A DNA stretch of 64,000 bases from Microvelia longipes (GCA_018340805.1 JACMZG010001914.1:20583367-20647366), one strand, 5' to 3'. Positions 38,788-50,552 are shown, numbered from the stretch's first letter. Numbers and translations: made by a program. The notes: generated by a model not told the origin, from the sequence alone.

Positions 38788-38809
38788 AATATTTGGTAAA
38801 TGCCAAATA
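38788..38809. repeat. 8-bp hairpin that differs between the two copies
   Basis: ATATTTGG-TAAATG-CCAAATAT here. At the aligned position of copy 2 (54049-54069) the sequence instead forms CTTTTGAG-ATTG-CTCAAAAAG. Confidence 0.7.
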
Positions 38810-40589
38810 TCAGTAGTAGTCAGTAGTGCAAGTTATGTCACTTTGATCTGTAACCTCTCAAACAATGCATTAGATGCATAAGGGAGGAAGATAATTGATT
38901 CAAGGAATATTTATCTAAGGAATGCAATTGATTTTGTAATGCTATTTTCTGTTAAACCTTTTTTTGTAAATTTCAATCTTGCTGTCCATTATTTTGATTT
39001 TCACTCATCAATTGGATGGTATAAAATACTTGCATAAACCATACATTATTATGTTAACAGATTAAAAATAACATTGAAAAAGCATTCTAGTGATGCAATC
39101 CATCTAAAATTTACAGGTATGCTTTAGATTCTTGAATAATTCAAATAAGCGACTAATTAAAAACGTTCCACGTCATTCACGTCAAAAACGTTCCAAATCA
39201 TTCCACTAACAATAAATCTTGAGTTATGATTACTCAAGAAAAAATTATGGTGTAAAAGCAAGTACAACGTACAACTAGCCCCTTTTCAAACAATTTTCAT
39301 GACATTTGAATTTTAAAATAGATGCTGAATAAATAATCCTGAGTCCAATGTCATTTGGTTTTCAATATCATGATTAGAAACTCACTTTTTACTCTTTGTT
39401 AAACACGATTTCTTTATACTCATCTTTGAATTATTTCTCCCAAACAAGGGCTTGTTTATCTTTACAGTATCTCATTTCCTTTGATACAAAGCCCTCCCTA
39501 TTTCGATGGCTAGTCATCAAAATAGGCCAACAGGGGCAAATAAATGCATATAATCTAGAATTTTAAATAATATTAAATAGATGTAATAAACTGCATGCGA
39601 TTGGTCTGGTAACTGGTGTAGGTGAAGTCATAGAGATATATACTAGAGGGGGTATAGCTTATCTAAATATATTGAGAGGCCTGAAACATCTTTTTGGGGC
39701 TCTCAGAGGCTCTGTGTAACCTCATTGAAACCTCCTTTAAGAGTAAGGTTTAAGTTATAATTAATAAATTTATTTTGGTTTCCCACATATTGTTTGTGTT
39801 TTGATTTGTATTTTTAACGTTTTATTATATAAGTTATTGTAATTGTTTACTGATTACAGTTTATCGTTTAGTTTAAAAATCTTGACAGGTCAGTTTAGAC
39901 ACCACCGATTCTTAAAAAAAATCCCTTCAAGAAGGGAGCGGGAAAAAACTATGTAAACAAATCAGGTTATTTTACCCGTATTTTCTTGGCGATGTTTTGT
40001 TACATTTTTTGTGTAGTTTTATTTTAAAATATCATTTTTAAGATTAATTTGAAAGTAGTTTTCAAAACGATGTAATCAAAAGAAGAACCACAAACAAAGT
40101 GAACGATTGCCGGGAAGAAGGTTTTTTCCCTACAGCGGTTATTCTTAAACGATAGACTGTATTTGATTATATTTAAAAGCGAAGGTGGTCAGGTTACCTT
40201 TTCGATGTTTCAAGATTTAACCTGTAGGGCCCTTCTAGTAATAATATCTCTATGAGTGAGGTGGTCTTTAAAACCTTGGTCTTTATAACATCAATTTATA
40301 ACCTTGTAATCGAATACTACATGTAAAAATAATTTTGCGGACATAATGAACTCATTATAATATTTTGATGACAAGTCATAAAAATAGAATGGCCCTTAAA
40401 CAAAGCATTTGGTAAGGGTCACATTTTGGATCGGTATAGTTAAGGCTGTGATCAACGCCGATTATTACTATTAGATCCGTTATCCTATAGTGATGTAGAA
40501 GGCATAAACTCCACTCCGCATAGTTCTCAGACCATATTTTCTGATGGGATACAAAAAACTCTGAGTGTTAGAATGAGTGTTACACATAT

Positions 40590-40790
40590 GATTAATTCAG
40601 ACGCAGGGTTTGAACCCTGTGTTCAACTTCCTAAGGGGTTCAACTACCCCCCCCCCCGGAGTTGTCGTTTGAACAGCATAGAACATAGGGTTCAACCCTG
40701 CAACTTATTTTTCATGGCTAAAATACCGTGTGAACAGTTCGGCTTGAATCCTAAAGGAGGTTAAACACATGGTTAAACTCCCTGCCAAAC
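40590..40790. repeat. cluster of GGGTTCAACCCTG-type motifs
   Basis: Repeated direct and inverted forms of GGGTTTGAACCC, AGGGTTCAACCCTG, GGGGTTCAACT and GGTTAAAC in a GC-richer patch that includes a run of C. The counterpart is 55835-56040. No gene recognised. Confidence 0.5.
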
Positions 40791-41520
40791 CCCTCGTTTA
40801 AACGAAGTAATAATTGGTTAAGTAGGATTAAGTTTATTGCAATATTACTTACAATATTAGGTCGTCAACAATCCTCATTAGTCTTCGATTATATAGAAGA
40901 ATAAATAAAATATCAAGGAAATTTCTAGCCGACTATAGACTGAAAAAAATTTATCACGAAATAGCCTAATTTTTAAACAGACTGAGCTGTTATAAACCTC
41001 TTTGTTTTTAGCGATTTAAACATTAAATAAAAACCAGAGGCAACTATAAAAAATGAACACATCATAAATATAAATAGAAATACAAAAAAACTTATGACTA
41101 AAATTATTTAAGTTATACGAAATCGCGGGTAAACTAAAGGTCATTTTCTATTGAAAATTCGCTAATAAAATTAAAGCGTTTATTGAGTGGTTGATTACTG
41201 ATTGATCATTAATGAATATATGAATACATTTAAAAACAGCGCTATTTTTAAAGATTCTACTTTTAAAACGCATTGTAATTAATTATTTAATTAAAATAAT
41301 TAATTTTTTATTTTAAAAGTCCAAAGTAATTTAAAAGGGTTATTTAGGGGTTGGGTCAGAGCTTCTATGATTGACCGCATTGTTATTGTGTTAATGGGCA
41401 AAGTTCATGTACTCAGTTTATGTAGCTTGAGCTGCAATGTTCCTCCTAGAAAATCATAGGTGTGCCACTAATGTTATAAAAACATTTTAAGATTAAGATA
41501 GGAAACAAAATAGTTATTTA

Positions 41521-41738
41521 TGCAACAAGGGATGAAAGTAAGTTTTACAGTTCAAGTTAAAGTTACGTCCTAAGGCAGCGCCGAACGAGGAAACTTCATT
41601 AACTCACGAGGCCGGTTGGCCGAGGGAGATAAAATAGTTAGCTCCCGAGGCTTGCCGAGGGAGTTAACTAACATTTTGGCTCCCGAGGCTTGACGAGGGA
41701 GATAATACGAGAGCTGAAAACTTTCATCCCTTGTTGCA
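41521..41738. mobile_element. MITE with 19-bp terminal inverted repeats
   Basis: TGCAACAAGGGATGAAAGT at 41521-41539 and its exact complement at the right end, flanked by TA on both sides (likely target duplication). Inside are GC-rich CTCCCGAGGCTTGCCGAGGGAG stems in tandem: one diverged and two good copies here. Non-autonomous, no coding. Confidence 0.8.
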
Positions 41739-42400
41739 TATTAAATATTATCTACGACTAGAGAACTAATACTAACAACTATTAATATATTCTTCAGCTC
41801 CTTAATTGTTATTGTGTTAGTTTAGTTTATTCTTACCATGTCAATTACTCTGATGAAGAGAGAATAAAGCCACTATCTTCACATTATTTTATTGTAAGCT
41901 GTCAATAGAATAATGTGTAATACTATATTTGTAATTTAAACATTAGCGTGTATATATTGTATATTCTATCTGTAGTACCAACATAACACCGAAAAAAATC
42001 CTAAAAATTTCCTAAAATTCCTAAAAATTTTACTAAAAAATTCTGTCAAGTTGGCAACACTTTCACTTTTCCTCCCTAGGGAGTAAAAGTACATTTACAG
42101 TGTGAGATAACAAGACTGTAAGTAGAACTTACAATACAAGGAGTAGATAAATAAATGTTACCAAGAAATTTAAAATAAATGAATTTAGTTATTCTAAACA
42201 TACAGAGTATCGGGGGGATCTATCCAGGTTTCATCACACCAGTTCTAGCGTATCTGACTGAATTCCCTCTGCAAGGTTCTTACAGCGTATTTAACTAGCG
42301 TACGATCCGCGGATTTTGAATACTGTGTGAACGTACTAAATAATGCTAGCGTGCCGTAGTGTAGGAAAGTATTGCGAAGTATTTTTGATCCTCTATCTTA

Positions 42401-45400
42401 TTAATAAGCATAGATATGGTGAGGAATTGGCTCATTAGCGCATTGATGTACAGGAGTCATCAGCTCAACAGCACTATGCTGATCAACAGTTCTAGCCTGA
42501 CAGTACTCGATCACTTTAAGAATATTCAACAGCGTTGAGTCAAGTTCAGAGTTAAAGGATGAGAGTGATGAGATCAACCTTTGGTTCCCTGCAACCATTT
42601 AATGAAAGGTTTGATTAAATTTATATAAAATATATATTTAGGATAAAAGTCAATAACTGCAAAATAGTTCTAATATTTGACGAAATACGGGATAGAGACC
42701 CGAAACCAGGCTTATAACTTGGATACTGTAAATCTGTTTAAAATCAACCTGATCAACCTCTCCTCTCTATCAAACAGGAGAGTCAACTTTATCTGTGAGG
42801 GCGCCAGATGATTATGATGAGAAAGATTAACTTGTTTTACATTCAAAGCTGGCTAAAAACCTTTAGAAGTAAATATAACATTTTTACTTTTCCTTATTTA
42901 TACCGTAGGTGTATAGGAAAAGTTGTGTTTCCAGAAATTTAGGAACCGGATTTCACATGAATTATCAATTTTAGGTGTTTTTTTAGATTTCCAGAGTGGT
43001 TTTTATAAAGTGTCTGGACCCAGGCACTGAAAACGATAGATGCAGCTTAACTTTTATGATTTGAATAAAACCATGGAGATACTTGTCATATTGAAATAAA
43101 ACTTAGTGTCCATATTTATTACATGAAGATGTACACTGGTGCTGAATTAGATTATTTTTCGATTTTTTACAATTTTTAAAAAAAACTAACACTTGTCATT
43201 TAATAACAATTAAACTAATGCTGATAATGAGATGAAAATTGGCACATAAATTTGTCTTATACATGGCCAAAAGCGTGTTAAATCTTAAATTTATTACTAC
43301 ATTTTCTGCGTTTAATGATATTTCGAAGTATTTGCTGAGTCATTATTGCGGGTTAATGACTTAATAATTTTTTTTTCAAAATACCTCAACTAGACTTATA
43401 GACTGATTATTGTACAGAGTTTCAACTCTCTAGCACGAATACAATAGGAGCTACGATGATAACAGTCACACACACGTATTTACATTCAAAATACCTGAAA
43501 CGGATAATTCATTCCCCGTTACGTATATTTTTGATAACACAATACTTTTCCTATATACCTATGGTACAAATGAGGAAAACAACCCGAAACTCTTATTTCA
43601 CTGGAATTATTAGTTTCATGTGTTTTTAAAAACCTCTTGAGTAGTTTCACAAAGTTGTCTGTCTGTGTGTAAATGTTTGAGTCTATTATCATCGCTGCTC
43701 CTAGCGTATTTTATGCATGAAACTCGGTACAAAACCAATCCTAAAGATTGCTTACTGTGCGAAGTTTATAAAAATAATTTCTTAAGAGGCTAATAATGAC
43801 TCGGCAAAAATTTCGTAAAACGCAGAAAAAATGATTTTATTGATTTTTTTTTATACATTTCTTTCGAGAATTGTTTTCAAAGAAAACCTTTTAGGAAATC
43901 CATTTAATGGACATTCAGGCCGTAGTGTTTAAAATATAATAAGGATATTGCAATGAAAAAGTAGCCTTAACTCGTCTTCTTACTTGTTATCTTTGAACTG
44001 CTTTAGACGACTCAACTGTAAACGAAATTTATAAAGCCAAATATACACGCAAGTATTCTGTATGTATATTTTGTAGGTATAAATCGAGATCTTTATACAT
44101 TTGCGATATTTACCTGATATAAAAGTCCAATCCATTCGAAGAAGCAAGGAAGAGATTTGATTGGATTCCAAGAAAAACAGTTAGTAAACCAGGTCAATTC
44201 TTGAACAGATCTAGCTAATCCTAGGAGCATGTCCCCTGTAAATACCACTAAATTGCCCATGTCTTGAACTGCCATTGTTAAATTCGAGCACTAAACAAAA
44301 TACTTGGTGTGAAATCTATTTCGTATGTTTAAATTAAAGAATCCATTTAAATTGATTAAAATATCACATTTAAGAAATCTTAGAGAAGTAAAATTATTTA
44401 TACGTGCCATAGCTATATTACCACATAGGAAGCAGTTAATACTCACCTTACCATATTTGTAATAAAAAGTAAGTTTTTGTTTTTTGTCTTTTTATTTGAA
44501 GAGCCTGCTCCAGAAACATCTGTATTTCAGTAAACTCAGTTTCAATTAGCCCTTTAAAAGTTTCGCTTAAAATCAATGCCACAATGATACGACTTGATTT
44601 AGATTGTATATAATTACATAAAACTTTTTGACTTCTCAGCATGATAATTGATTAACTGCATGTTAATCAATGATGAAAAATTATCTACCAATCTCTGCAA
44701 GAAAAATTATTACCCAAATTGATCATATCATACTTACAGATAAGAATGTTTTATCAGCAGCTGACTGAAGCATTATCAGGTTCTCCTTAACACCCTCCTT
44801 ACACTTATCAGGTACAGTATTCAGATGGTCTAATGCTCTTACATAAACACCCTGAACCTGCTTATGACCGTCATCGAAACCTTGCTTAACCAAATCGTTA
44901 AATTTGGCAACGCTGGGTCCTAAAGATGCTTCAACAGCTTGAGCCTCTGCCTTAATTTTTTGACTTAAAGTTTCTAATTGGCTAACTCCATTCTGTAGTT
45001 GGTTATCAGATTTTACCTAGAAAATTTATAAAAATCAGAAGAAATCATGATACTAAATTATAAACAAACAATTTTTTTTGTATCCATGGAATCCAACACG
45101 AGAATTAGAGGGTCACATTTATGAATTAACTCCAGTTATAAGCATGAGACGCAAATACCCATGTTACTACACTAGACAAGTTTTCTAACTATATTAGTCC
45201 CTTATTAGACCCTGTCTATCAAGTGGTATAAAAGGTCGCTTAAGAAAGCGGGTATATAATTTGGTTCTTTAAAAGAGAAGCTTACTTATTTCTTCATTTC
45301 ACTTTTGACAAATTCAATTGTGTCGAAACGCAACAAAGGCTTACGCCAAAAATCGTCGAAAACTGTTTATCTTAAGTCAGGTCGAAAAGTAATTAAGTAA

Positions 45401-45604
45401 AAAAAACAAATACTCTGGAAAGTATTGCAAGAGTATGGCATATTTTAGGAATATTTAATTTCTAGATTAGAGCGGTATAATTCTATTTTTAAGTATTTTA
45501 CAATAATTAAGTGTAATTAAATCAATAATAAGTAAACACTTTAATACAATAATAGTTCATACCTGATAAGCAGATGCGATAAGAAAAAAAATGACAATCT
45601 TCAT
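42401..45604 (-). pseudogene. secreted-protein gene, copy 1 (frame-broken)
   Basis: Five exons in the same places as the intact copy: 45563-45604, 44738-45016, 44447-44694, 44114-44290, 42401-42588, with intact splice sites and promoter. Exons 1, 2 and 4 are open (MKIVIFFLIASAYQ; 279 nt; 177 nt). Exon 3 is 248 nt instead of 246 because of two extra bases (T5 for T4 near 44625; T5 for T4 near 44490). Exon 5 is 188 nt instead of 189 (AA for AAA near 42577). The first break gives an early stop. All three lie in homopolymers, so sequencing error is as likely as true inactivation. Confidence 0.8.
42881..43579. mobile_element. family A element with ~100-bp inverted ends, in intron 4
   Basis: Left end TTTTTACTTTTCCTTATTTA TACCGTAGGTGTATAGGAAAAG and right end CTTTTCCTATATACCTATGG TACAAATGAGGAAAA are inverted copies. 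Similarity between the ends continues inward through GAATTATCAATTTTAGGTGT versus ACCTGAAACGGATAATTC. Each end also folds on itself (ACTTTTCCT...AGGAAAAGT). A second, truncated copy follows directly (43580 to about 43830). Confidence 0.7.
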
Positions 45605-45635
45605 GTTGCGATCAAAGACTAGCTACTGAGTATAC

Positions 45636-45664
45636 TGAACTAGAGTATGTAATCCCTTTAGATA
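45636..45664 (-). promoter_or_regulatory. core promoter of copy 1
   Basis: TATCTAAAG (45664-45656) lies 28 bases upstream of the A in a TTCAGT initiator (45636), which is 32 bases before the ATG. The spacing is typical of arthropod TATA plus TCAGT promoters. Confidence 0.5.
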
Positions 45665-47625
45665 TTGCAAACGAACTGACAAATCTATGAGCTAAATCAA
45701 ATCAATTTAAAGTATACTTGAATCTGGCATTACACTATCTTAAGTACCTGATTGGACCTGTTGTATAGGTAGATTAGACCTTCAACCTCTATTATCATTT
45801 TATTTCATGTCTATTGTCATCATCACAAGGTATTTGCCGAAATGACGAGAAATTTGATAACAGTTTTGTTATTTGTTTTTCCTTTGCACTCTTTTATTGA
45901 AGGCGTTAATGAGAGGAAAGGGGGCTATTATAATTATTTTTGACCATAGAACCCTCAGAAAAACCATCATGGCTTCACTCCTCCATGGGTCCAATCTAAT
46001 TAGCTTATTTTTTGTTTTTATAAAAATTCGCTGAAACCCTTTTGAGACAACAGGAATATTTGCTATGGATTCTCGTCTGTATGAAATGTTATATTTAATT
46101 TGATACATATTATAATAACGTAATAACTTGATACTTGCATGTCCAATGATAGAGTGAGTATTTGAATTATACTAAACAAGAGTAAAATTCGAATCAATGC
46201 AATAAACAGTTGAATAAAATCTTTCCATATGAAATACACAATACATTCCCAAATACATAAATAAACAAATACTTTTCCTATATACTTACGGTATAAATGA
46301 GGAAAAGTAAAAATAACGTTACCAAGATTTGAAAAATAAATACATTTAGTAATTCTATTTTTAAGACGATACTAGATTTAAGAAAACAACAAAGTGTAAG
46401 AACTTATAGTATGTAACTTTGATATAATTACAAATATATTCACATTTATTAAAATAATATTTATGAATACTGTATAAAATATAATACAAATGAATCAGAA
46501 ATATTTAATTAAAATTATAATATAATTTATTGAAGATTCCTTTAATACCTAGTTTAAGTTAAATTGGTTAGTTAATGCTTAACTAATTGGGCCCCCGCGC
46601 ATCCCTGTGGCCGCTCCGCGGCCACATGGTTGCTGTACATTTTTATTTTGTCATATTGCTGGTATATCTAAGTGACTTACTGTCACGTTATAAGCGAATT
46701 TTTAAGTATATCAGAGAAAACCCGGAATTAAAATTACCTACCCCAATTCCCCCTCCATGAACCCAATTTCATAAACTCATTTGTCTATGAAAATTCTCTA
46801 AAATTGGGGATTGTCAATTGGTTAGACTCTAAAGATGATAGAAATGTGTGTTTATAAACAACGATGAATATACTATAAAGGGGCATAGTCTATCTCAACC
46901 CTAACTGTTCATACGGTATTTTTAACCTATAGTTTAGACTATTCCGATAAAAATGAGTTTCAGGGGAGTTTCAGTTTAAATTCAACCCCGTATATTAATC
47001 ATGTTAACACGACAAATGCCAGGGGGGTTGAATACGGGGTTGAAGGAACACCTTGTTACACTTATTCTCCTGCTTTCGAAGGCTGTAACTTTTGCAGAAT
47101 CATTGAATAAGAACATGTCTAGTAAATCTATCTGTTGTATCTTTACTAGTTATAAGCAAGCATATCGTCGATACACTTTTCCTAATTATGTTTTTGTTTT
47201 CGAATTATTAATAATTATTAAAAATTAATACCTGTTTTTTACAATTATTTTTCAACTTCCTGGCTGAGTCCAATCACTGGATCTTTTCTCTTTCAAGTCT
47301 TTCCAGACCACTAAAGCTTTATAGCTCTATACAGAGTTATTAAAGTTTTTTTTTTTTCAATACTCTAATACTTGTAACAATTATTTGATATAATGAAAAA
47401 AGGATATATTTCAGTTCTATAAATAAAGACTTTGGTTCGCTTTATAGAACTGAACTCTTTCCTTTTTCGAAATATAAATTATGTGATTCAATATGAAAGA
47501 TGTTTCTCTTTTTACAACAAAGTTAACAATTATTTGTAGTTTTGCACATTAGGAAAAGTCAAAATACAGCATTAGAACTGTATAAGTTGACCTCTTTACA
47601 ATTAAATGATTGTTAGTAACAGGTG
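45665..47625. other. intergenic part of the gene-array unit
   Basis: Contains an isolated family A hairpin end at about 46272-46312, a GC-rich hairpin at 46606-46626, and an inverted pair TTCAACCCCGTAT / ATACGGGGTTGAA bracketing about 50 bases near 46981-47044. The plus-strand frame at 47001-47228 is not supported as a gene. Confidence 0.4.
46606..46626. repeat. 9-bp GC-rich hairpin absent from copy 2
   Basis: TGTGGCCGC-TCC-GCGGCCACA. The aligned site in copy 2 (about 61795-61810) reads CTGTGGGCACATGG and lacks the stem. Confidence 0.8.
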
Positions 47626-47762
47626 CTGTATCGTAATCTCGACACTACATAACGTCGACATTTTTCGTGCTAGGATTTACGTTTTATCGACACTCATAAC
47701 CTCGACACTTAAAACCAAATCATGTGTCGATGTTACGTCGTGTCGATGACGGCATGTCTTAA
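47626..47762. mobile_element. small inverted-repeat element rich in TCGACAC
   Basis: Left part has CTCGACACTACATAACGTCGACA and the right part its inverted relative TGTGTCGATGTTACGTCG TGTCGATGACG; between them are two further TCGACAC motifs. The counterpart is about 62803-62941. It is probably a short MITE-like element without coding capacity. Confidence 0.55.
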
Positions 47763-47876
47763 ATGATACATTTGGTAGAAGGGGTGTAAAACACCACAAT
47801 ATCTGATTCATATACCAATGCTAGTGTGCCATATAAGTAGCAAGTTGGCAAAGTGTTTTTGATCCTCTATCTTATT

Positions 47877-48065
47877 AATAAAATAAGATATGGTGAGGAA
47901 TTGGCTCATTAGCGCATTCATGTACAGGAGTCATTAGCTCAACAGCACTATGCTCAATCAACAGTTCTAGCCTGACAGTACTGGATCACTTTAAAAATAC
48001 TCAACAGCGTTGATGTCAGTTTCAGAATTGAAGGTTAAGAGAGACGACATGAAACCTTTGGTTCC
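47877..48065 (-). pseudogene. terminal exon of upstream paralogue, decayed (copy 1)
   Basis: Begins after TTGCAG with GTKGFMSSLLTFNSE, then breaks at an insertion (GAAACTGACATCAACG versus GAACTTGACTCAACG) that gives a stop. There is a second insertion further on, and the C-terminal Tyr-stop region is lost. These are not homopolymer changes, so this exon is truly decayed or badly assembled. No exon 4 is found beyond, because the duplicated segment ends at 48210. Confidence 0.75.
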
Positions 48066-48210
48066 CTGCAACCAAAAATTTATAAACAATTATAAATTAA
48101 TTTAGGAATAAAAGCCATAATATGAAGGATAAGGAAAAATATTGGTTGGAGAATAGAAAACAGGCCTTAAAACTAATCGGATACTGTAAATCCGTTTAAA
48201 ATTAACCTGA

Positions 48211-48994
48211 CCTACAACAGTTTATTAGGCAAAATACATGACGATGCTTACTGACTATGTCAGAAAGAAACATCATGCGAAGGACTTTTATGTTTGGTTA
48301 TTAAGAATGATTTAGAACTAAGCTCTGTTTATAAGGTACTGAGCGTCTCTATAAATTTAAATAAAAATCCAAGTAAAATAAGATAGGTGGCACAGCATTG
48401 GATCATCAATTGAGACCAAAAAAATGTGTGAGGCTGATAAGACTTGGCGTAAAATAAGATTTCAATTCTTTTTAAGACTAGACTTGGCGTTTTTAATGTT
48501 TTGTAAGTTTACTTTAAAATCCTTAGGTTGTTTTTTCTCTTTTTAGGATGACGTTTTTATTAAAATTTAGACGCGATGTAAGTTTCCTCAGTATTACCTC
48601 CTCCTGCTTTTATACATCAGGCATTTACATTTTTTTCATGTTTGTAAACAAAATAAACATTATAAGGAAACAAAGCAATATTACTACAGACTCACACTAT
48701 TTTGTTTCTAAAATTAACTTGAGTATTCCTAATTAGGCATTGAAGCAAATGATACTTAAAGAAACCGTAGGAGATGCTATCAAGGTAGGGGACAAGTAAC
48801 ACATGTTGTATTCTAGTCGAGAGAATGAAACGTTTTTTCTATGTTGGGGGTCAGTAAAACCATTTGCCTAAGATATCATCCTTACTATTAAAACTATTAA
48901 GTAAGGTTATTCAAATAAATTTACACTTGCAATTACATCACTTTATAAGTCTAAAGTTGCCAGAAAATTTGTATAAGATTTTAAAGTTTTAAGT
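48211..48994. other. unique AT-rich sequence right of copy 1
   Basis: Unrelated to the sequence that follows copy 2. The plus-strand frame at 48548-48736 has no support. Confidence 0.35.
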
Positions 48995-49518
48995 AAAAAT
49001 CGGGGACGGGGTACCTCGAAACTTTTCCTTATTAGATTGGATTCGCTACGCTCATCCTCCCTGCTTCGGACTCGCTACGATCCTCCTCAGAAATACAGTG
49101 CATATTTTTAATATGCACTAACATGTGTGCTTCGCACACATGTTAGTCTTATACATAGTCACATGCATCCAAAATCTCAATCTGATCGCATAATTTTTCG
49201 AAATTTTTGCTGCGTCATAAATTTAAATAATTTAAAAATAATTTAAATAAAATTTGGTAAATGACGCCATAAAAAATATTTCCTGAATAGCACAACTACT
49301 GCGGTAGACTGATTTTTGTACAAAATTTCAACTATCTAAAATAAATACATTGGGCGCTACGATAATAACAGACACACACACTTATACAGACAGTAAAATT
49401 TGCAAAAACCACTCAGAAGGCCTTACAAAACGCCTGAAACGGATAATTCCGGTTTCGGATTTTTTTAGCCAACACAATACTTTTCCTATATACCTACGCT
49501 ATAAATAAGGAAAAGTAA
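48995..49518 (+). mobile_element. family A element, long copy with inserted hairpins
   Basis: 5' block AAAAATCGGGGACGGGGTACC TCGAAAC and TTCGGACTCGCTACGA, core from CACACATGTTAGTCTTATAC, ending CTATATACCTACGCTATAAATAAGGAAAAGTAAAAA. Two abutting hairpins (49097-49119 and 49117-49147) sit where other copies have plain family sequence. Confidence 0.7.
49097..49147. repeat. two overlapping hairpins
   Basis: AGTGCATATT-TTT-AATATGCACT, then ACTAACATGTGTGC-TTC-GCACACATGTTAGT. They share the three bases ACT. The right arm of the second matches the family A core. Confidence 0.9.
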
Positions 49519-50139
49519 AAAGGGCATAATGGTAAGACCAGATCTCTCTCATAGAGCGCAGATTTTTTATATTTCTAATTATAGATATTACTTGGCTTCT
49601 CTAATCATTGCACATAACCATAATTTAGACTGCATATGTTTTTTTAAGATTGGCTAACATGTGTTGTAAGTTTAATGAAAACGATTTAATGTAGCTCTAA
49701 TTAGCTGATACAAAAACTTAATTTTTTCATTTAAGTGCATATAAACTATATTTATTTTGACATTAACATTTTTTATGATTTTAATGATATTAATAATTGT
49801 TTCAGCATGTTATATTCAACATGTTTTCTATTATGTTTAACAAGGTATCATCTCAACTTTACTCCAACTATAGACTAAACTAACTGCTAACTAGACTAAA
49901 CTATGTACTACCTAACTCAAATTAAACTAAAAACCTCTTATCAAAACCTTAACCTTCATTTAACCTCTTTAAACCTGTTATAAATGTCATAAAAGTAGGT
50001 GCCTTACAAATGATACGCATACAGATTCCTCAAGCCTGATTAGTCGATAGATTAAATCTGGGTTTACTTGTTTCTTGCAAAATAATACGCTTATGAGGAA
50101 GTCATTTTTATTAAAAACGTCGGCATGCAATTCAATAAA

Positions 50140-50480
50140 AATTGAACTAATGCTGATAATGAGATAAAATTCGGTATATTTATTGGTGTCACATGCGTTC
50201 ATATCCATTCGTTCAGTGTTTCAGTAATAAATACTCGTTATTTATTACTGAGTCATGTACTGTATTTTGTAAAGTGAGTCAATGACGGTTAGTAACGCTA
50301 TAAAAAATATGTTGCTGATTGCACAACATTACCTTAATATTGATTTTTATACCAAGTTTCACAAGGATGGAGCAAGTTGCACTAAAATAAATACAGGAGC
50401 TACGATGATAAGATTCACTCACACACACACACACACGCGCGCGCGCGCGTTCTCATACAAACACATAAAACCACTCAGGA
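50140..50480 (+). mobile_element. family A element, decayed copy
   Basis: Keeps AACTAATGCTGATAATGAGAT, GTCACATGCGTT, GGTTAGTAACGC, TATACCAAGTTTCA, GGAGCTACGATGATAAGATTC and CCACTCAGGAGTGG. It contains a 13-bp hairpin at 50221-50251 (loop CTCGT) and a (CA)n(CG)n tract at 50418-50450. Confidence 0.5.
50221..50251. repeat. 13-bp hairpin, loop CTCGT
   Basis: TCAGTAATAAATA pairs with TATTTATTACTGA. The right arm merges into the family A motif CTGAGTCAT. Confidence 0.85.
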
Positions 50481-50552
50481 GTGGTTTTAAATCCCAATAT
50501 TGGATTATTAAATATTAAATTCATCAAAACTTACATAAATAATAATTTATTA

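Larger units (their letters stand above)
38328..48210. repeat. 9.9-kb duplicated segment, copy 1
   Basis: Collinear with 53574-63380 throughout, differing by scattered substitutions and many small insertions or deletions. The shared left edge is set by the end of the gap in copy 2, so true homology may extend further left. On the right, homology stops inside what should be intron 4 of the upstream paralogue (after ATTAACCTGA). Confidence 0.92.
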
